DNA of 64,000 nt from Prorocentrum cordatum (GCA_963575745.1 CAUYUJ010019361.1:90547-154546); one strand, 5' to 3'; counted from the first letter of the stretch, positions 33,134-44,925 are shown. A program made the numbers and translations. Notes: generated by a model from the sequence alone, not told the origin.

Positions 33134-33273
33134 GACATCAACTTCAGCATCCTGAGCTTTTTCGAGCGCAGGACCGACCTTTTCCACGTCATGGAGCGCC
33201 CCGACGACCGGATCGGCTTCGGCCCAGGGGCGGCGGAGGCGATGCTCCTCAAGCACTTCTCGGGGGCGGCCAG
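33134..33273 (+). CDS. NUDC: NUDC exon 2 (N-terminal domain)
   Basis: Continues from exon 1 as DINFSILSFFERRTDLFHVM, then about 14 residues, then AAEAMLLKHFSGAA. In NudC the matching segment is a helix ending FL-R-TDFF, followed by a helix with a hydrophobic LxK-F pattern. Here FF-RRTDLF and MLLKHF fill those places. The acceptor is GTGGAG|GAC. The donor is proposed at GCCAG|GAGG (GA type), leaving phase 2. A shorter or longer end is possible because the following codons stay open for a while. Confidence 0.7.
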
Positions 33274-33439
33274 GAGGGGGATGATGTCTACGCACGGGGA
33301 TGGCTATCATGGCCTGGGCCATGATACGTCCCCGGACATCACGGCCAATATTCTTGTTTCAGCACGCCCCATGGCCACCGTTGGGCCGCCCACGTGCCTC
33401 GGGCCATGACTTGCGACCCCCCGCCCCTCCTCCACCCTG

Positions 33440-33680
33440 GGCCTCCCAGATGGGATCCGAGCGGATGGGGTCGGGTCGGAGGGTCGCGCCGCATCGCCGC
33501 TGCATCGGCGATGCGGCTCGATGTGGAGCCCGATGTTCTCTACGCCGACGGCGCCGATGCATCGCCGACGTCGCCGTTGCACCGCCGATTCATCGCATCG
33601 GCATCGGTGATGCATCGACGGTACGACGCGATATGACGCGATCCTCCGACCCCATCAGCTCGGAACCCATCTGGGAGGCC
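33440..33680. repeat. 240-bp fold-back with ATCGGCGATGC interior (NUDC intron 2)
   Basis: The outer ends GCCTCCCAGATGGGATCCGAG and CTCGGAACCCATCTGGGAGGC are inverted. The interior is rich in GCATCGGCGATG-type palindromes. A shorter relative is at 45480-45655. Confidence 0.75.
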
Positions 33681-33866
33681 TCCACACCCACCGCCAGGGA
33701 GACACCGGTCTTCCTGGACCTCGGGGGGCGGTGGATCGGAGGTGGGGGGGTGAGATCGAAGTGGAACGGAGAGCCCCTCTACGGGGAAATCGGTTTCGGT
33801 TTCGGGTTCGTGCGTGCCGTGCGTGCGGGCGAGCGAAGCTGCGTGGGCGGGCGAGAAGAAAGTCTC

Positions 33867-34097
33867 CTCCGGCTGAGGCGCGGCCGGACCAAATGATTCC
33901 TGACCGGGGGCCGGTGGCGCGCGGTGTCCCGCCAGTGTCCCGCCTCCGGCTGAGGCGCGGCCGGACCAAATGATTCCTGACCGGGGGCCGGTGGCGCGCG
34001 GTGTCCCGCCGGTGTCCCGCCTCCGGCTGAGGCGCGGCCGGACCAAATGATTCCTGACCGGGGGCCGGTGGCGCGCGGTGTCCCGCCGGTGTCCCGC
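33867..34097 (+). repeat. 77-bp direct repeat, three copies
   Basis: Units starting CTCCGGCTGAGGCGCGGCCG at 33867, 33944 and 34021 are nearly identical and end in GGTGTCCCGC repeats. The GTGTCCCGATGATG motif of the next array may derive from this end. Confidence 0.9.
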
Positions 34098-34114
34098 CGG
34101 TGTCCCGTCGGTGT

Positions 34115-34233
34115 CCCGATGAGGATGATGATTATGATGATGATGATGATGACGATGATGATGATGATGTCGATGATGTTGTTGATGATGATGACGATGA
34201 TGATGATGGTGATGGTGGTGATGATGGTGTCCC

Positions 34234-34288
<55 letters not shown>

Positions 34289-34892
34289 CTTATTATGATG
34301 ATGATGATAATTATTGACGATGTTGATGATGATGATGATGAGGATGGTGATGGTGGTAAGGATGATGGTGTCCCTATGATGATGTTGATGATGATGTTGC
34401 TGCTGCTGATGATGATGATGGTGTCCCGATGATGATGATGATGATGATGAGGTTAGGGATCCTGATGATGTTGATGACGATGAGGTGATGATGGGATGAT
34501 GGTGATGATGAAGATGATGATGGTGATGATGGTGTCCCGATGATGATGATGATGATGAGGTTGATGATGATGCTGTTGATGATGATGGTGATGATGATGG
34601 TGGTGTCCCGCTGATGATGATGCGGATGATGATGGTGATGGGGATGGTGTCTCGATAATGATGATGTTGATGATGAGGATGATGATGAGGTGATGCTGAT
34701 TTTGATGATGGTGGCCCGATGATCGTGATGATGATGATGCTGATGTTGATGATGATGATGGTGTCCCGATGATGATGGTGATGATGATGGTGACCATGAT
34801 GATAGTGTCCCGATGATGATTTTGATGATGAGGATGTTGCTGATAATGCTGATGGTGTCCCGATGATGATGATGTTGATGATGTTGTTCATA

Positions 34893-34923
<31 letters not shown>

Positions 34924-35194
34924 GATGATGCTGATGGTGAGGATGGTGGGTTCCGATGAAGATGAGGATGGTGTTCCGATGATGATTATGTTGATGATGG
35001 TGACGGTGATGGTGTCCCGATGATGATGATGCTGATGATGATGATGATCATGATGATGGTGATGATGATGATGATGATGAAGAAGGTGATGTTGATGATG
35101 GTGATGATGTGATGATGGTGATGATGATGGTGACCATGATGATGGTGTCCCGGTGATGATGATGATGATGGTGATGATGATAATGATGATGATT

Positions 35195-35243
<49 letters not shown>

Positions 35244-35282
35244 CGTTGATGACGTTGACGACGATGATGTTGATGATGTTGA
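34115..35282. repeat. ATG/GAT microsatellite with GGTGTCCCGATGATG punctuation
   Basis: About 1.2 kb of GAT triplets, interrupted at irregular intervals by GGTGTCCCGATGATG. No coding content. Confidence 0.9.
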
Positions 35283-35545
35283 TGATGGCGTTGATTGTGA
35301 GATCGATTGTGATATCGATAGTGAGATCGATAGTGACACCGAATGTGAGATCGATTGTGAGATCGATAGTGGGATCGATAGTGGACTCGATTGCGAGATC
35401 AATAGTCAGATCGATTGTGAGATCGATCGAATGAAACAGAACGAGTGAGATCGATTGTGAGATCGATCGAGTGAGATCGATCGAGCGAGACCGATAGTGA
35501 GATCGATAGTGAGATCGATAGTGAGACCGATCGAGTGAGACGTTG
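35283..35545. repeat. GATCGATAGTGA 12-bp repeat
   Basis: About 20 degenerate units GAGATCGATAGT or GAGATCGATTGT, giving a dense run of GATC and ATCGAT sites. It passes abruptly into ordinary sequence at 35545. Confidence 0.85.
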
Positions 35546-36349
35546 GTTCCTCCCCCACCCGAAGGGTGGTCGTATAGGTACGGGTAAGTTGGGCCCCACG
35601 GGGGCAGAGAGCATCTACATTACCCCAAACCCCCCTGGGGCCCCACAACGTCGGTTCCCCAGGCGGCGTGTACGGATGAGTCCCCGCCTCGCCTTTGCTC
35701 GAACCCCATCTGGGACTTCCTGCCCACGCCCCCCCTTCTGGACGCCCGCCGAAACCTCTAAAAGGTGTGGGCCCCAGCGTGCGAAAGACCCGCTCTTCTG
35801 TGTCGCTCATATGGGAGGCCTTTGCCCACGCCACCCTCCTCAGCCACGCGCAGAGGGGGGTGGGGCGAGGGGGAAGGCATCTCAGAAGCACCCCTGCTTC
35901 TCAGAAGCGCCGCGGGCTTCGTCTGCACATGCAGGGCTTCCTCGCAAGAAGCCCTGCCCCTCCCCCCGCCCACTTTGGGCGTGCCGCCGGGCCTCCTGGA
36001 CGCCCCCGAACCTCCACCACTTCCAGCAGAGGTACCGCACTTTTATAGAACTGCCCGCGTCTCCGCCCCTACCAGCCCGCCTGCCGCACACCCATTTCTA
36101 GTGCGCTCGCTTGCGGAGGCTGTCCTCGCTGGGGTGTCTGGCTTCCTCATCTCCTCCCCCCGAGAAAATCGCCGAGCGCGCTCCACTGCCCGCAGGCTCC
36201 TGCTCGCATGCGCCAGAACGACAGGAAGCATGCCCGCCCACCTCGATGGCCTGCAGCGCAGATCCCCCGCAGCGGCTCCAGGCAGTCTGCGAGCAGCCAC
36301 CTCCGCAGAGTCGTCGACTGCGCACGTCCAACACAAACCCCCAGCAGAG
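35546..36349. other. end of NUDC intron 2, with duplicated acceptor
   Basis: Ordinary GC-rich sequence. The 16-base block CCAGCAGAGGTACCGC occurs at about 36023-36038 and again at 36341-36356, where proposed exon 3 begins, so the stretch between (about 318 bp) is flanked by direct repeats that include the splice acceptor. Confidence 0.6.
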
Positions 36350-36470
36350 GTACCGCGCCCGGGCGCAGCCGCACCTGCTGCGGCCGGCGGGCGCGGAGGG
36401 CGAGCCCGGCCAGCCGCCGCCAGCCACGGAGGGCGGGGCCGCGGGCAGCGGCGCGGGAGCGCCGGCCCAG
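36350..36470 (+). CDS. NUDC: NUDC exon 3 (linker, proposed)
   Basis: With one base completing the Arg codon of exon 2, this reads YRARAQPHLLRPAGAEGEPG and on to GAGAPAQ, an Ala/Pro/Gly/Glu-rich stretch as expected for the variable linker between the NudC N-terminal and CS domains. The acceptor is GCAGAG|G and the donor CCCAG|GC. Both phases fit. Support is positional and compositional; no conserved motif lies here. Confidence 0.5.
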
Positions 36471-36567
36471 GCCTCGGGCGGCGTGTGCTCCTGCTGGGGG
36501 GCTGCTGGAGACTCGAAGAGGGCACAAACGCCACAGCGAGAGGACACCGGCGCCGCAGACATGGGTC

Positions 36568-36690
36568 TCTTGGATGTGCGCTGGGCCCCCCCTGGCGGCG
36601 CCTGTGGCGCCGCCCCTGGCGCGCTCCGCGCGCCAGGCAGGGGGGCCCAGCGCAGATGAAAGAAGTCCGCGCGGAGCGCCAACAGTTTGT
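36568..36690. repeat. partial GGCGCC-core fold-back (NUDC intron 3)
   Basis: CTGGGCCCCCCCTGGCGGCG, GGCGCCGCCCCTGGCGCG and CAGGCAGGGGGGCCCAGCGC match the centre of the fold-back at 5499-5721. The outer arms are degraded to AAGTCCGCGCGGAG. Confidence 0.65.
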
Positions 36691-36758
36691 GTCTCTGGCG
36701 TTTTTTATTGTTTACTATTTTTTCTTCTTCTTCTTCTTCTTACTCTTTTCTAAAGGGT

Positions 36759-36941
36759 CGACTACACGTAAGAGTGACCTTTCGCCGGAGCGACCTCTGG
36801 TGCGGGCACACTGGGGTCTCCAGATGGCTGAATGCGATGCCACGGCAGCGGCTTGCGCGCTCGGATATGGCTCCCCCGCGCACCCCTAGAGTCGCGCACC
36901 AAAAGTTCACTCCTGCCCACTGTCACTCTGGTGTGTCGCCG
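36759..36941 (+). mobile_element. MITE-like element, copy C
   Basis: Begins CGACTACACGTAAGAGTGAC, carries CGGAGCGACCTCTGGTGCGG and GCGCGCTCGGATATGGC, and ends CACTCTGGTGTGTCGCCG. Another right end (GGGCACTCTTGCCTAGGGCC and CACTCTTGCGTGTAGCCG) lies at 37118-37153, so a second, diverged unit probably follows it directly. Confidence 0.6.
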
Positions 36942-37235
36942 AAAGGTGCCCTTGGCCCAAGGTGCCCCCAGCTTTTCGCTACATTGTGGAGCCCCCTGGG
37001 CTTCGTGAGGGGTGGCCCAGCAAGGAGCCTTCTGATCGCCGAGAGCGGTGTGGTGGCGGCGGCCTGCCCGCCTGCTGGTGTCCCGAGAAGGCCCTCCCCT
37101 TAGGCCGCGAATCAAAGGGCACTCTTGCCTAGGGCCACTCTTGCGTGTAGCCGATTCTGCGCCTCCCAAGTGGGATCAAGTGGGGTCCGCACAAATCTTC
37201 AGATGACCGGGCATTGACAGAACGCTCACCCAGTG

Positions 37236-37478
37236 TGAACTAACATCCGTGTCTAAGGACGCAAGGCCCTCTCACGCTCGTTGTCGCTCTGTGCTAGCAT
37301 TGATGCAAACGTGCCGCTGCTCTCTGTATGCCTACAGGAGCCCCTTTGAGCACTGCTACTGTACGACCGCCTCGCATGATCGAGCAAAGATCGGGAGGCA
37401 TTCATCTCATCCATCGGTGGCGATGTGTGGCGGGGGCGACTGTCACCACGGCGCTGGTGCAGAAGAGTGTATTTTACA
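37236..37478 (+). repeat. 5' LTR of Copia element 1
   Basis: 243 bp, TGAACTAACATCCGTGTCTA...TTTTACA. It aligns along its whole length with 44672-44925 (shared CAAGGCCCTCTCACGCTCGT, GCACTGCTACTGT and GGCGCTGGTGCAGAAGAG). Confidence 0.85.
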
Positions 37479-37589
37479 TTGGTGTGTGCGGAGCGGCGGT
37501 CCACGGCACCGCTTTCAGCGCGTTGCTCCCAACGACGCTGACGATCGGCTCCCTCGTTTTCGTCGCTCTCGTCGTGCCGCCGACGCCGT

Positions 37590-38155
37590 CCTTCGAGCAG
37601 GGAATCCCACTGCACGACGGCGCGCCGGAGTTGTTGGAGGAGTACCTGGACAGAGTCGACACGTTGCGGGTCGGCACGACGGAGGACGCGGTCAAGAAGA
37701 CGGGGCCGCTATGCCCGAGGTTCTACAACGCTTCGCGAGGCGAAGCCTACACTGCGGTCAAGGCCGCCAGCATAGACAATCTGGACTTGGGCACGGACTC
37801 AAAGATATAAGCGATCGCGATGGCGCTCAAGGCTGCCATCCAGGGTATCGGTCGGAGCCGCGTTGGCGAGCCTTTCGACAGATACTTCGACAGCTCTAGC
37901 CGACACAACGCTGAAGCAGTGGGTTCGTGGCTGACGAAGAGAAGCGAGATCAGACAGCAGCTGCTGGGAGCCGACAGGATGACGCAGCTGAGTGACAACA
38001 TCGAGGCCTACTTCCTGTTGAAACTGAGTGGTTTGACCATAGCTCAGCGATCTCAGCTGCTCCCGAGTTGTGGTAACGACTACGACCCCAAGGAGCTGAC
38101 GGAGGCCATCAGAGTGCAGTTCGCCGACCTACACATGGCGGGAAGCCTACCGTGA
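37590..38155 (+). pseudogene. gag-like region of Copia element 1
   Basis: Two frames in the same phase (to 37810, then 37811-38155) are split by a TAA at 37808-37810. They read DGAPELLEEYLDRVDTLRVG and later FDRYFDSSSRHNAEAVGSWL and IEAYFLLKLSGL, typical of the helical gag of dinoflagellate Copia elements. Downstream to about 39770 other frames continue the polyprotein in broken form. No zinc knuckle could be found. Confidence 0.6.
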
Positions 38156-41100
38156 CACGGACGCGATCGCCGAGAAGGGAACCACGAGAGGAGGCACGCC
38201 TACCTCGCAGAGAGACATCGAATACGAAGCAGAGCCAGAGTCGGACGATGAATACGGAGACGACGGTGACTACGGCGAAGGCTTGGCGGATATTGAGGAC
38301 GAGCTGAGTGAGCTACAAGAGGAAGTCGAGGCTGGCGACGAGGGCGCAGAGGAGCAGCTGGCGGCGCTCAGCGAGTGCCTCGTTGCGGAGCAGGCTGCGT
38401 TCATCGCCAGACGGGGCCTGTGCGTGCTGAAGGGCCAGGCTCGGAAGTCCAGGGGTCCGGGGAAGCTGATGAACAACGAGCAGGACACGGCGAAGTATGG
38501 GAATTATCGAGGAGTCCAAGAAGAAGACTCGATGCAGGTTGCGCGGAGCGCTCGGCCATTGGGCAGGAGATCCCGGCTGCGCCGAACCGCGCGGCGGCAT
38601 GGGCGGCGGCGGAAAGGGCGAGGGCCGAGGCGGAGGGCGGACCCAGAAGAGCTTTTCCGCCGTCAGTGGCGACGCGGACGACGACGCCGAGCAGGCGCGT
38701 CTCGTGGCCAGCATAGAGCAGGACAAGGACAAGGACAAAAATGAGAAGCCCTCCGTGTCGCCGGAGCATTGCGGGATGGTGGGCGAGCCGCCTGGGCCGA
38801 CGGTGCTGGGCCCGTCGTCATCAGCGGCGGCGGCGGCTGCGCAGGCGTCTCCGACGCCGAGCCCAACGAAGAATTGCGCGGGCAGCAAGGGCGCTGCCAA
38901 CGTCGAGGCGCCGCAGGAGAGCAGCAGCCGCCAGTCAGGGGCGGAGGTGTTGCAGAGGCGCGGCAAACCCTGCGGCGCGGCGGATTGCGCGCGCGATGGT
39001 TTCGGCGCGTGTGTTGGGCGAGGGGGCCGCGCCAGGAGCTGTCGGTGCTGTCCCGATGCGGCGGCGGCAGTGGAGCGAGCGGCAGTGGGTCGCGCGCAGG
39101 CAGAGCGTGGGTTCCAGGTGAAGGCGGAACGACTGCCCACGCACGAGCTGGAGGAGTGTGCATTTCGGTCCATGACGACGACCGAGCGCCAGCGATTCCG
39201 AGGGCAAGTGCGCCAGGGACCCCAAAGACGGGTGGCAGGCGTGACGTGCCAGAGGGCGAGATGAGTCTCTGGCTCATCAAGAAGAAGTGGCCACCTGACG
39301 ACGCCGCGCGGCGCGGGAGACGCCCCGATGGCGGAATGGTCCAGGGTCACAGGGACCAGTGCGCCATGGTGCGGAGGTGTGACTGCGGAGCGCGAGCGGC
39401 AGAGATTCCCGACCAGCAAGAAGTACCATCGCGGACGACTAGAGAGATGCTCCAGTTACATGTCGATCGAGGAATCCGGCGACCTCTACCTCGAGGAGTT
39501 TGCGGCGGTGGCTGATGTCGCAGACGACCAGAGCTAGTGCGACAATGATGGGATCGCGCGCTTGGACACGATGTGCGCGAGTGCCATGCGCGGCGGCGAG
39601 TGGCTGGAGAGGTACTTGGCCAAGTTGAACGAGAAGTGTGGGCTGTGCGTTGGGCCCTACCCTCGCAAGGTAAAGCGTCGGTTTGGCGGTGGAGAACGCA
39701 TGGGGGCGAAGTTCAGGGATGCGCTACCGATCGGCATCGGTGGTGAGAATGGCGAGATCAGCTCCATCTGAATCCCAGGGTCGCCCACGATGGCGCGGCT
39801 GTGTCTCAAGACGCAGAAGGCGCTTGGAATGGCCATCGACCTTGTCGCGGGGGCGGCGGACTTCAGAAAGCTCGGCCTTATCGGAGTCGAGCGGCGGAGA
39901 ACGAGCGAGGGGTAATTACCGTGGAGCGAAGATCACTGGCTTTCCAACTGTGGGTTGTGACCAGCCAGAGCGGCTGGGGAAAGGGGGCCGTCGCGGCGCT
40001 GGCCCCAGACCTCGTGGTCTGCGAGGCCGCGGGGGGCGCGGGCGGGGAGGCATCGGCGGGCAGCCCGCCTATCCGCGAGGTGCCTCGTCGGACCGCGACG
40101 GCGGGCAAGGGCGCGGGCATCCGGCAGGAACGAGCGGAGATGTTCGGCGACGAGGAGGGCGCTTGAGCCGCGGCACGCGGCGATCGGCGAGGACGATGGC
40201 CCAGGGGGGGCGTCGTTAGGGAGGCGCGGGGTTGTCTTCGGCCTGGTCAAACCCTCGTTAAGGACCTGTCATGCGGTGGGGGCCACGCGGCGCGCCGCCA
40301 CGGTCATGGGCGCGCCGTCGAACCAGGGGCGGGCGTTCGAGCAGCTTGCCCGTGGCGACCCGCGGTTGACGTTCGCCTCGTGGCCGCGTGGACCACGGGG
40401 CGGCTGGCCCCGCTCCCAGACCGCGCGCGGAGGTTCGCTCGCGGCGCGCGCGGAGAAGCAGCGGGGGATGGCGCGGCCGCCGTTTGAGTTTAGTGCGAGG
40501 GTTGCCATGCGCCGTCTGGGGCGCGGGGGGCTTGTCTTGCCGGGGAACCAGTGGGCGAGCGACGCTTGGGAGGGCCCCGCGCTGGGGGGGGTCGTGATGG
40601 ACCCGGAGATGGACGTCGTCCGCAGAGACATGTGCCAGCGGAATATCAGGGACACGGAGATCGGGCGGCCCTACCCGGAGCCCAGCGGGCTCGCGGTGAA
40701 CAAGGGCGCGCTCGCGAAGACTCGCGCGGAGATGCGATGCGATGCGATGCGCGGAGAGGCACGCGCGACGGAGCCCGAAGTGAGCAGGCGGGGCGGTGGC
40801 CGCTGCAGCTGGCGGCAATGCGCGGAGGCTCCGCCAGTGTCGACGCGGCTCACGAGTGCGCAGACGGTTCTGGGAGCTACATCCCCGTGACTCATGACGA
40901 TTGGGCGGGCGCCAAGTTCGACCCGAGGAGTCTCTCCCGCGGGGCGCAGGCGCGGCTGCCAGGAGACCGCGAGTCCGCGGGCATCGACGAGAGCGGAGAC
41001 AGCATCCACGAGCAGGGCGACTGGAAGACCAACCCTGCTGCGCCCATGTCGCGCTGGCACGGCGAAACTACATTGCGCTGCGTGCCATGCGAGTCTGTCG

Positions 41101-41265
41101 AGGGCGAGAGGCCAGCAGCAACCCTTCCAGGGGGGCCTACTTCTCCAGACGTCGGCGCGACGCCAGCGCCGGCGCCAGCGCCCCCGCGCGACGAACCACG
41201 ACGACCCAAAGACGAAGAGTCGCGCTAGGCTTGGAAGGCAGTGGATGCAGGCCTACGGCTTTTAA

Positions 41266-42633
41266 TTGCACCTGCACGCGACGGCGGGGCGCCCGTCGAA
41301 CGATGTGCTCCAGAGGCTGCTCGGCACGGTCGTGCCGCGCCCGAGGCCGTCGAGGCCACTGGGCATTTGCGGCGCAGCGTGCGCGCCAGTCTGGCGAGAC
41401 CAACTGCGTCGAGACCTACAAAGCTGCTGGCGACGCCGCACGATCTCAACTACCTCATCGAGATCGATGTCCTCGAGGAGTACACGGCCAATGGCACTCG
41501 AGTCATTTTCCTCAGCGTGGCGCGCGATGGGGCAGGGCACCAGCAAGTGGCGCCGCTGCGCCACTGGCGGGGGCCCCGCCGGCAAGGAGATATTCGAGGC
41601 GCCCGTGTCAGGATGGGCGTCGTGGGCGGGCATGCCCTATCGAGCGTGCGTGTGCCAGGCTCGCAACGACGTGGCCCGCGCCCGGGAGCAGCTGATCGCG
41701 CGCGGGGCGCACTGTGCGTTCACCAGCGTGGAGCGGCGCCACCACCTCGGGCGATTTGAGCGGGCTGGCGGCGTCTGGAGGGAGCTCTGGAGGCGCGCGT
41801 GCTACGACCAGCAGCTCAGCGCCGAGGGCGACGTGGAGGTCGGGGCGGCAAAGACGAACGCGGCGAAGAACTCCATGATGCGGAGAGGCGATTTCGCTCC
41901 AGTACAGTGGGTGCTCGGACGTGATGCGCGGATTCCGGGCAGCTTGGTCGACCCCGTGGAGGCAAGCCGCTTGGAGACGCACGGGGCAATCTGGACACCC
42001 GGGGGCGCGATGGCCAAGCAGGCGGCACTGAGAGATGCTGCGCGCAAGGCGTACATCGAGGTGGACAGCGACGATCGCATGAGACGACCGATTTTGGCCC
42101 GCAGGCGGCCGATGAGAGGGCCGCGGCCGCCGGGAAGTCTCGTGCACGTCTACCGCGCGCAGCGTCCAGCCAAGCATCAGCACCCAGCGGTTGGCCGCTG
42201 GCACGGCATATGCAGGGCGATTGGCCACGACGTTCCGAACGGCGACGCTGGGCGACCTTGGGGCCGCAGCATCTGGTTAAACTACTGGGGCCAGCAGGTC
42301 CTCGCGGCGCCAGAGCGGCTCGCTGGGCTACGCTGGAAGCGATCCTCGCCTGGAACATCCTGGGCGACGTGGCGAGCGAGATCGGCGCTGAGCATCGGGC
42401 GAGGGCCACCTGCGCGGACGCGCGCTGGATGCCGACTTTCCCCGAGGAGACCAAGGAGAGCGAGGGCGGAGCACGCGGGCGCCGAGGACAAGCGCTCGGA
42501 GAAGGCAGATACGCCGATCGCGGCGGCGTCAATTCCTGAGCCGGAGCCGACGGCCATGGAAGTCGACGACGCGGATCCGCTTCCTGACCGAGCGCAGCGG
42601 GCAAATCGAGATGGCGCGCGCGGCGAAGGCTGA
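41266..42633 (+). pseudogene. integrase region of Copia element 1
   Basis: A long + frame. From about 41755 it reads FERAGGVWRELWRRACYDQQ, then AAKNSMMRRGDFAPVQWVLG and RDARIPGSL, then VHVYRAQRP and VGRWHGICRAIG. These are the C-terminal integrase features (KN...SPxQWVLG, a YWRxxG-like W-GP segment) of dinoflagellate retroelements. The catalytic N-terminal half is scattered over other frames upstream (about 40260-41260) and is not intact. Confidence 0.65.
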
Positions 42634-44519
42634 AGGCATGCCCGTCAGAAAGACTCGGGAGAAGCAGCTCGGGAGCGGCAAGGGCAAGCCTGGGTGGCGC
42701 GAGAAGCGAGAGATTCCTAAGTTCCTGAAGGAGGGGCTCGACGAAACCAAGAGGAAGGAATGGGGCCGTTGGTGCCACTACGACACGGTCGAGATCATCG
42801 ACGCGACGTAGGTTCGTGCCCCAGCACGCGCAGGCGGCGCCGACGCGATCCGACCTCACAGACCAGAGCGAGGCGATGCGCACGGACGAGAAAAACCCTC
42901 CCCGTCAAGTTGAACGCGAGACTTGTGGTGCTGGGCAATCTGGAGAAGGACTCCAACTACCGACGGGGCGCTCCAATTGGGGGCCTTCTGCTCAACGCAT
43001 GATATTGGCCTGGGCGGCATCAGGCGGGGGTGGGCGTGATGGGCCAGCTCGCGTGGCGCGTGAGACGGGCGCCAAGAGCGCCCACCTGCAGGGGGGCCCC
43101 GTTGATCGCGACCTGTACCTCAGGCCACCGTCTGGTGGCGTACCCGGAGTTGCCCTTCATGTGGGATCGCTGCTTCGTGCGAACGCCCCGATCTATCGCG
43201 CGGGCGATGCCGCGCACGGGTGGTGGAAGAGGGCCTGCGCGAGCGTCCGCACCAGCAACTGGACGATGAGTGTCTTGGGGCCGGCGCTGTTCTACCTGTG
43301 GCGCGAGGGAAAGTTGGCCGGCATGTTCGCGACGCACGTCGACGACATCTTGATAGCGGGCTACGGCAAGCACTGCGATGAGAGCCTCAGGGCCTTTAAG
43401 AGCCTGGTGGATTCTGACCGAGACGAGGTGATGAAGTTCCAGCACTGCGGCAGAAAGATCGAGCAGAGCAGCGACGGGACCGCGGAGATTGGGCAGAAGG
43501 GGCGCGCCAGGAACATCACCCATATCCAGATCGCACTGAGCAGGAAGCGAGAGCGGGATGCAGCATGTTTTCCTGCCGAGGTTTCCATGCTACGTGGATG
43601 GTGCCGAAGTCTATCGTGGCTGCAGCGGCAGATGAGGCCAGACAGGTCTTTTGCGAGTTCGACTGGGCAGTCAGCTTTCGCGTCGCCGACCGTGAACGAC
43701 TTGTTTGACCGCAACGAGGCGGTGAAGCAGGCGCGCGAGTTTGCGGATCGAAAGGTCAAATTTAGTGGAGGCTTTGTGGACAGGCAGAGAGCAGGCGCTT
43801 TCGCGAGCACGGACTCGGCGTGCGCGAATGTCCAGGGCGTCGCGTTGCAGCGCGGCGAGGGCGGCGAGGCCGCGGGTCTCTGGGCAGAGCCCTTCCGCAG
43901 CCGGAAGGGGCGAGCGGCCGGTCTGATGGCGCCGCTCGACGAGAAAAGCCACGCGAATATGCGCGTCATGGAATGGGGGAGTCAGGTCGAGAAGCGAGTC
44001 TGCAGGAGCACCCTGGTGGCCGAGACGAATGCGCTGGCAATGGGCGCCGAGATGGCAGATCGGTTCCTGGCGGTCTTGCTCGGACGTCGCTACCCCGACT
44101 TCCGCGTTGCCGAGTGGGGGGGTGGGGCGAAGGAGATCCACGCGCCGTGGACGTGCGATGCCGAGAGCGCGGTGGACCACCTGAGCAAGGAAGTGGGCGC
44201 GCCCCAGGACAAGCGCGCGGGCATCGAGCTCGCGGCGCTAAAGCAGCTACTGGCGAGGGGTGAAGATGCACTACGTTGGGCGGGCGCCGGCGTGATGCTG
44301 GCCGACCCTTTGACTCAGGGAGATGCGCTGGGCGACGAGTTACTCCAGCGGGTATTGTACAGCAGCGAGTACAACATCAACGCCAGCGCTGAGATGAAGG
44401 AGTCCAAGGACCGCAAGGCGGCGATGAGGCGGGACTTGAAGACAAGGCGCGAGGCGGGCTCAGCCGGAGTCGAGACGAAGCGGCACGCGAGCCCAGGCGG
44501 AGAGCCGGAGGCTACGTGA
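42611..44519 (+). pseudogene. reverse transcriptase and RNase H of Copia element 1
   Basis: The RT start (KRKEWGRWCHYDTVEII, 42740-42810) and the next conserved block (NARLVVLGNLEKDSNYRRGA, about 42920) lie in different frames. From about 43200 one frame runs to 44519 with FATHVDDILIAG (HVDD in place of YVDD at the polymerase centre), FASTDSACAN (first RNase H Asp), RSTLVAETNALAMGAE (Glu) and LRWAGAGVMLADPLTQ. The order is normal for Copia. Frameshifts before 43200 prevent a functional product. Confidence 0.8.
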
Positions 44520-44671
44520 GTGAGAGGTTAACTCGGATTTCAGTTCTTGCGTTCATTTCATGTATGTTCATGCCAGTTGGGCTTTGGGTTTTCGTGTGCG
44601 GCAGGACGCATTGGTTCATGCCTTTCTTCATATTGTGTTGTTCGAGTGTATTTCTTCACTTGAGAGAGGTC

Positions 44672-44925
44672 TGAACTAGCATCCGTGTCTAAGAATGCAA
44701 GGCCCTCTCACGCTCGTTTTTGCTCTGTGCCAACATTGATGCAGGTGTGCCGCTGCTGTTTCTCGATCTCTGCATGCCTATAATGGGGCCCATTTAGCAC
44801 TGCTACTGTGCGGCCGCCTCGCATGATCGAGCAAAAATCGCGCCGCATCCATCTCATCCATCGGTGGTGCTGCGTGGAAGGGGCGCTTGTCATCACGGCG
44901 CTGGTGCAGAAGAGTATATTTCACA
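44672..44925 (+). repeat. 3' LTR of Copia element 1
   Basis: 254 bp, TGAACTAGCATCCGTGTCTA...TTTCACA. It differs from the 5' copy by many substitutions and small indels, indicating an old insertion. Confidence 0.85.

Larger units (their letters stand above)
37236..44925 (+). mobile_element. Copia-type LTR retrotransposon 1 (degenerate, sense in NUDC intron 3)
   Basis: Two direct LTRs (37236-37478 and 44672-44925), both beginning TGAAC and ending CA, bound 7.7 kb that encodes gag-like, integrase, reverse transcriptase and RNase H segments in Copia order. The flanking 5-mers (CAGTG left, CCCAA right) do not match, so the target duplication is lost or the edges are imprecise. Many frameshifts and stops show it is dead. 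The diverged LTRs, unlike those of element 2, show it is older. A purine-rich tract (GAGAGAGG) precedes the 3' LTR, and TGGT at 37480 could be the start of a primer site. Confidence 0.85.

Noticed and set aside
29960-33324. Frames of up to 984 codons (poly-Arg, poly-Ser, poly-Val, poly-Asp, poly-Thr)
   Set aside because: Simple GAC triplet repeat read in different frames; it lies in a proposed intron.
37236-44925. Target-site duplication of Copia element 1
   Set aside because: Flanking 5-mers CAGTG and CCCAA do not match, so none was claimed.
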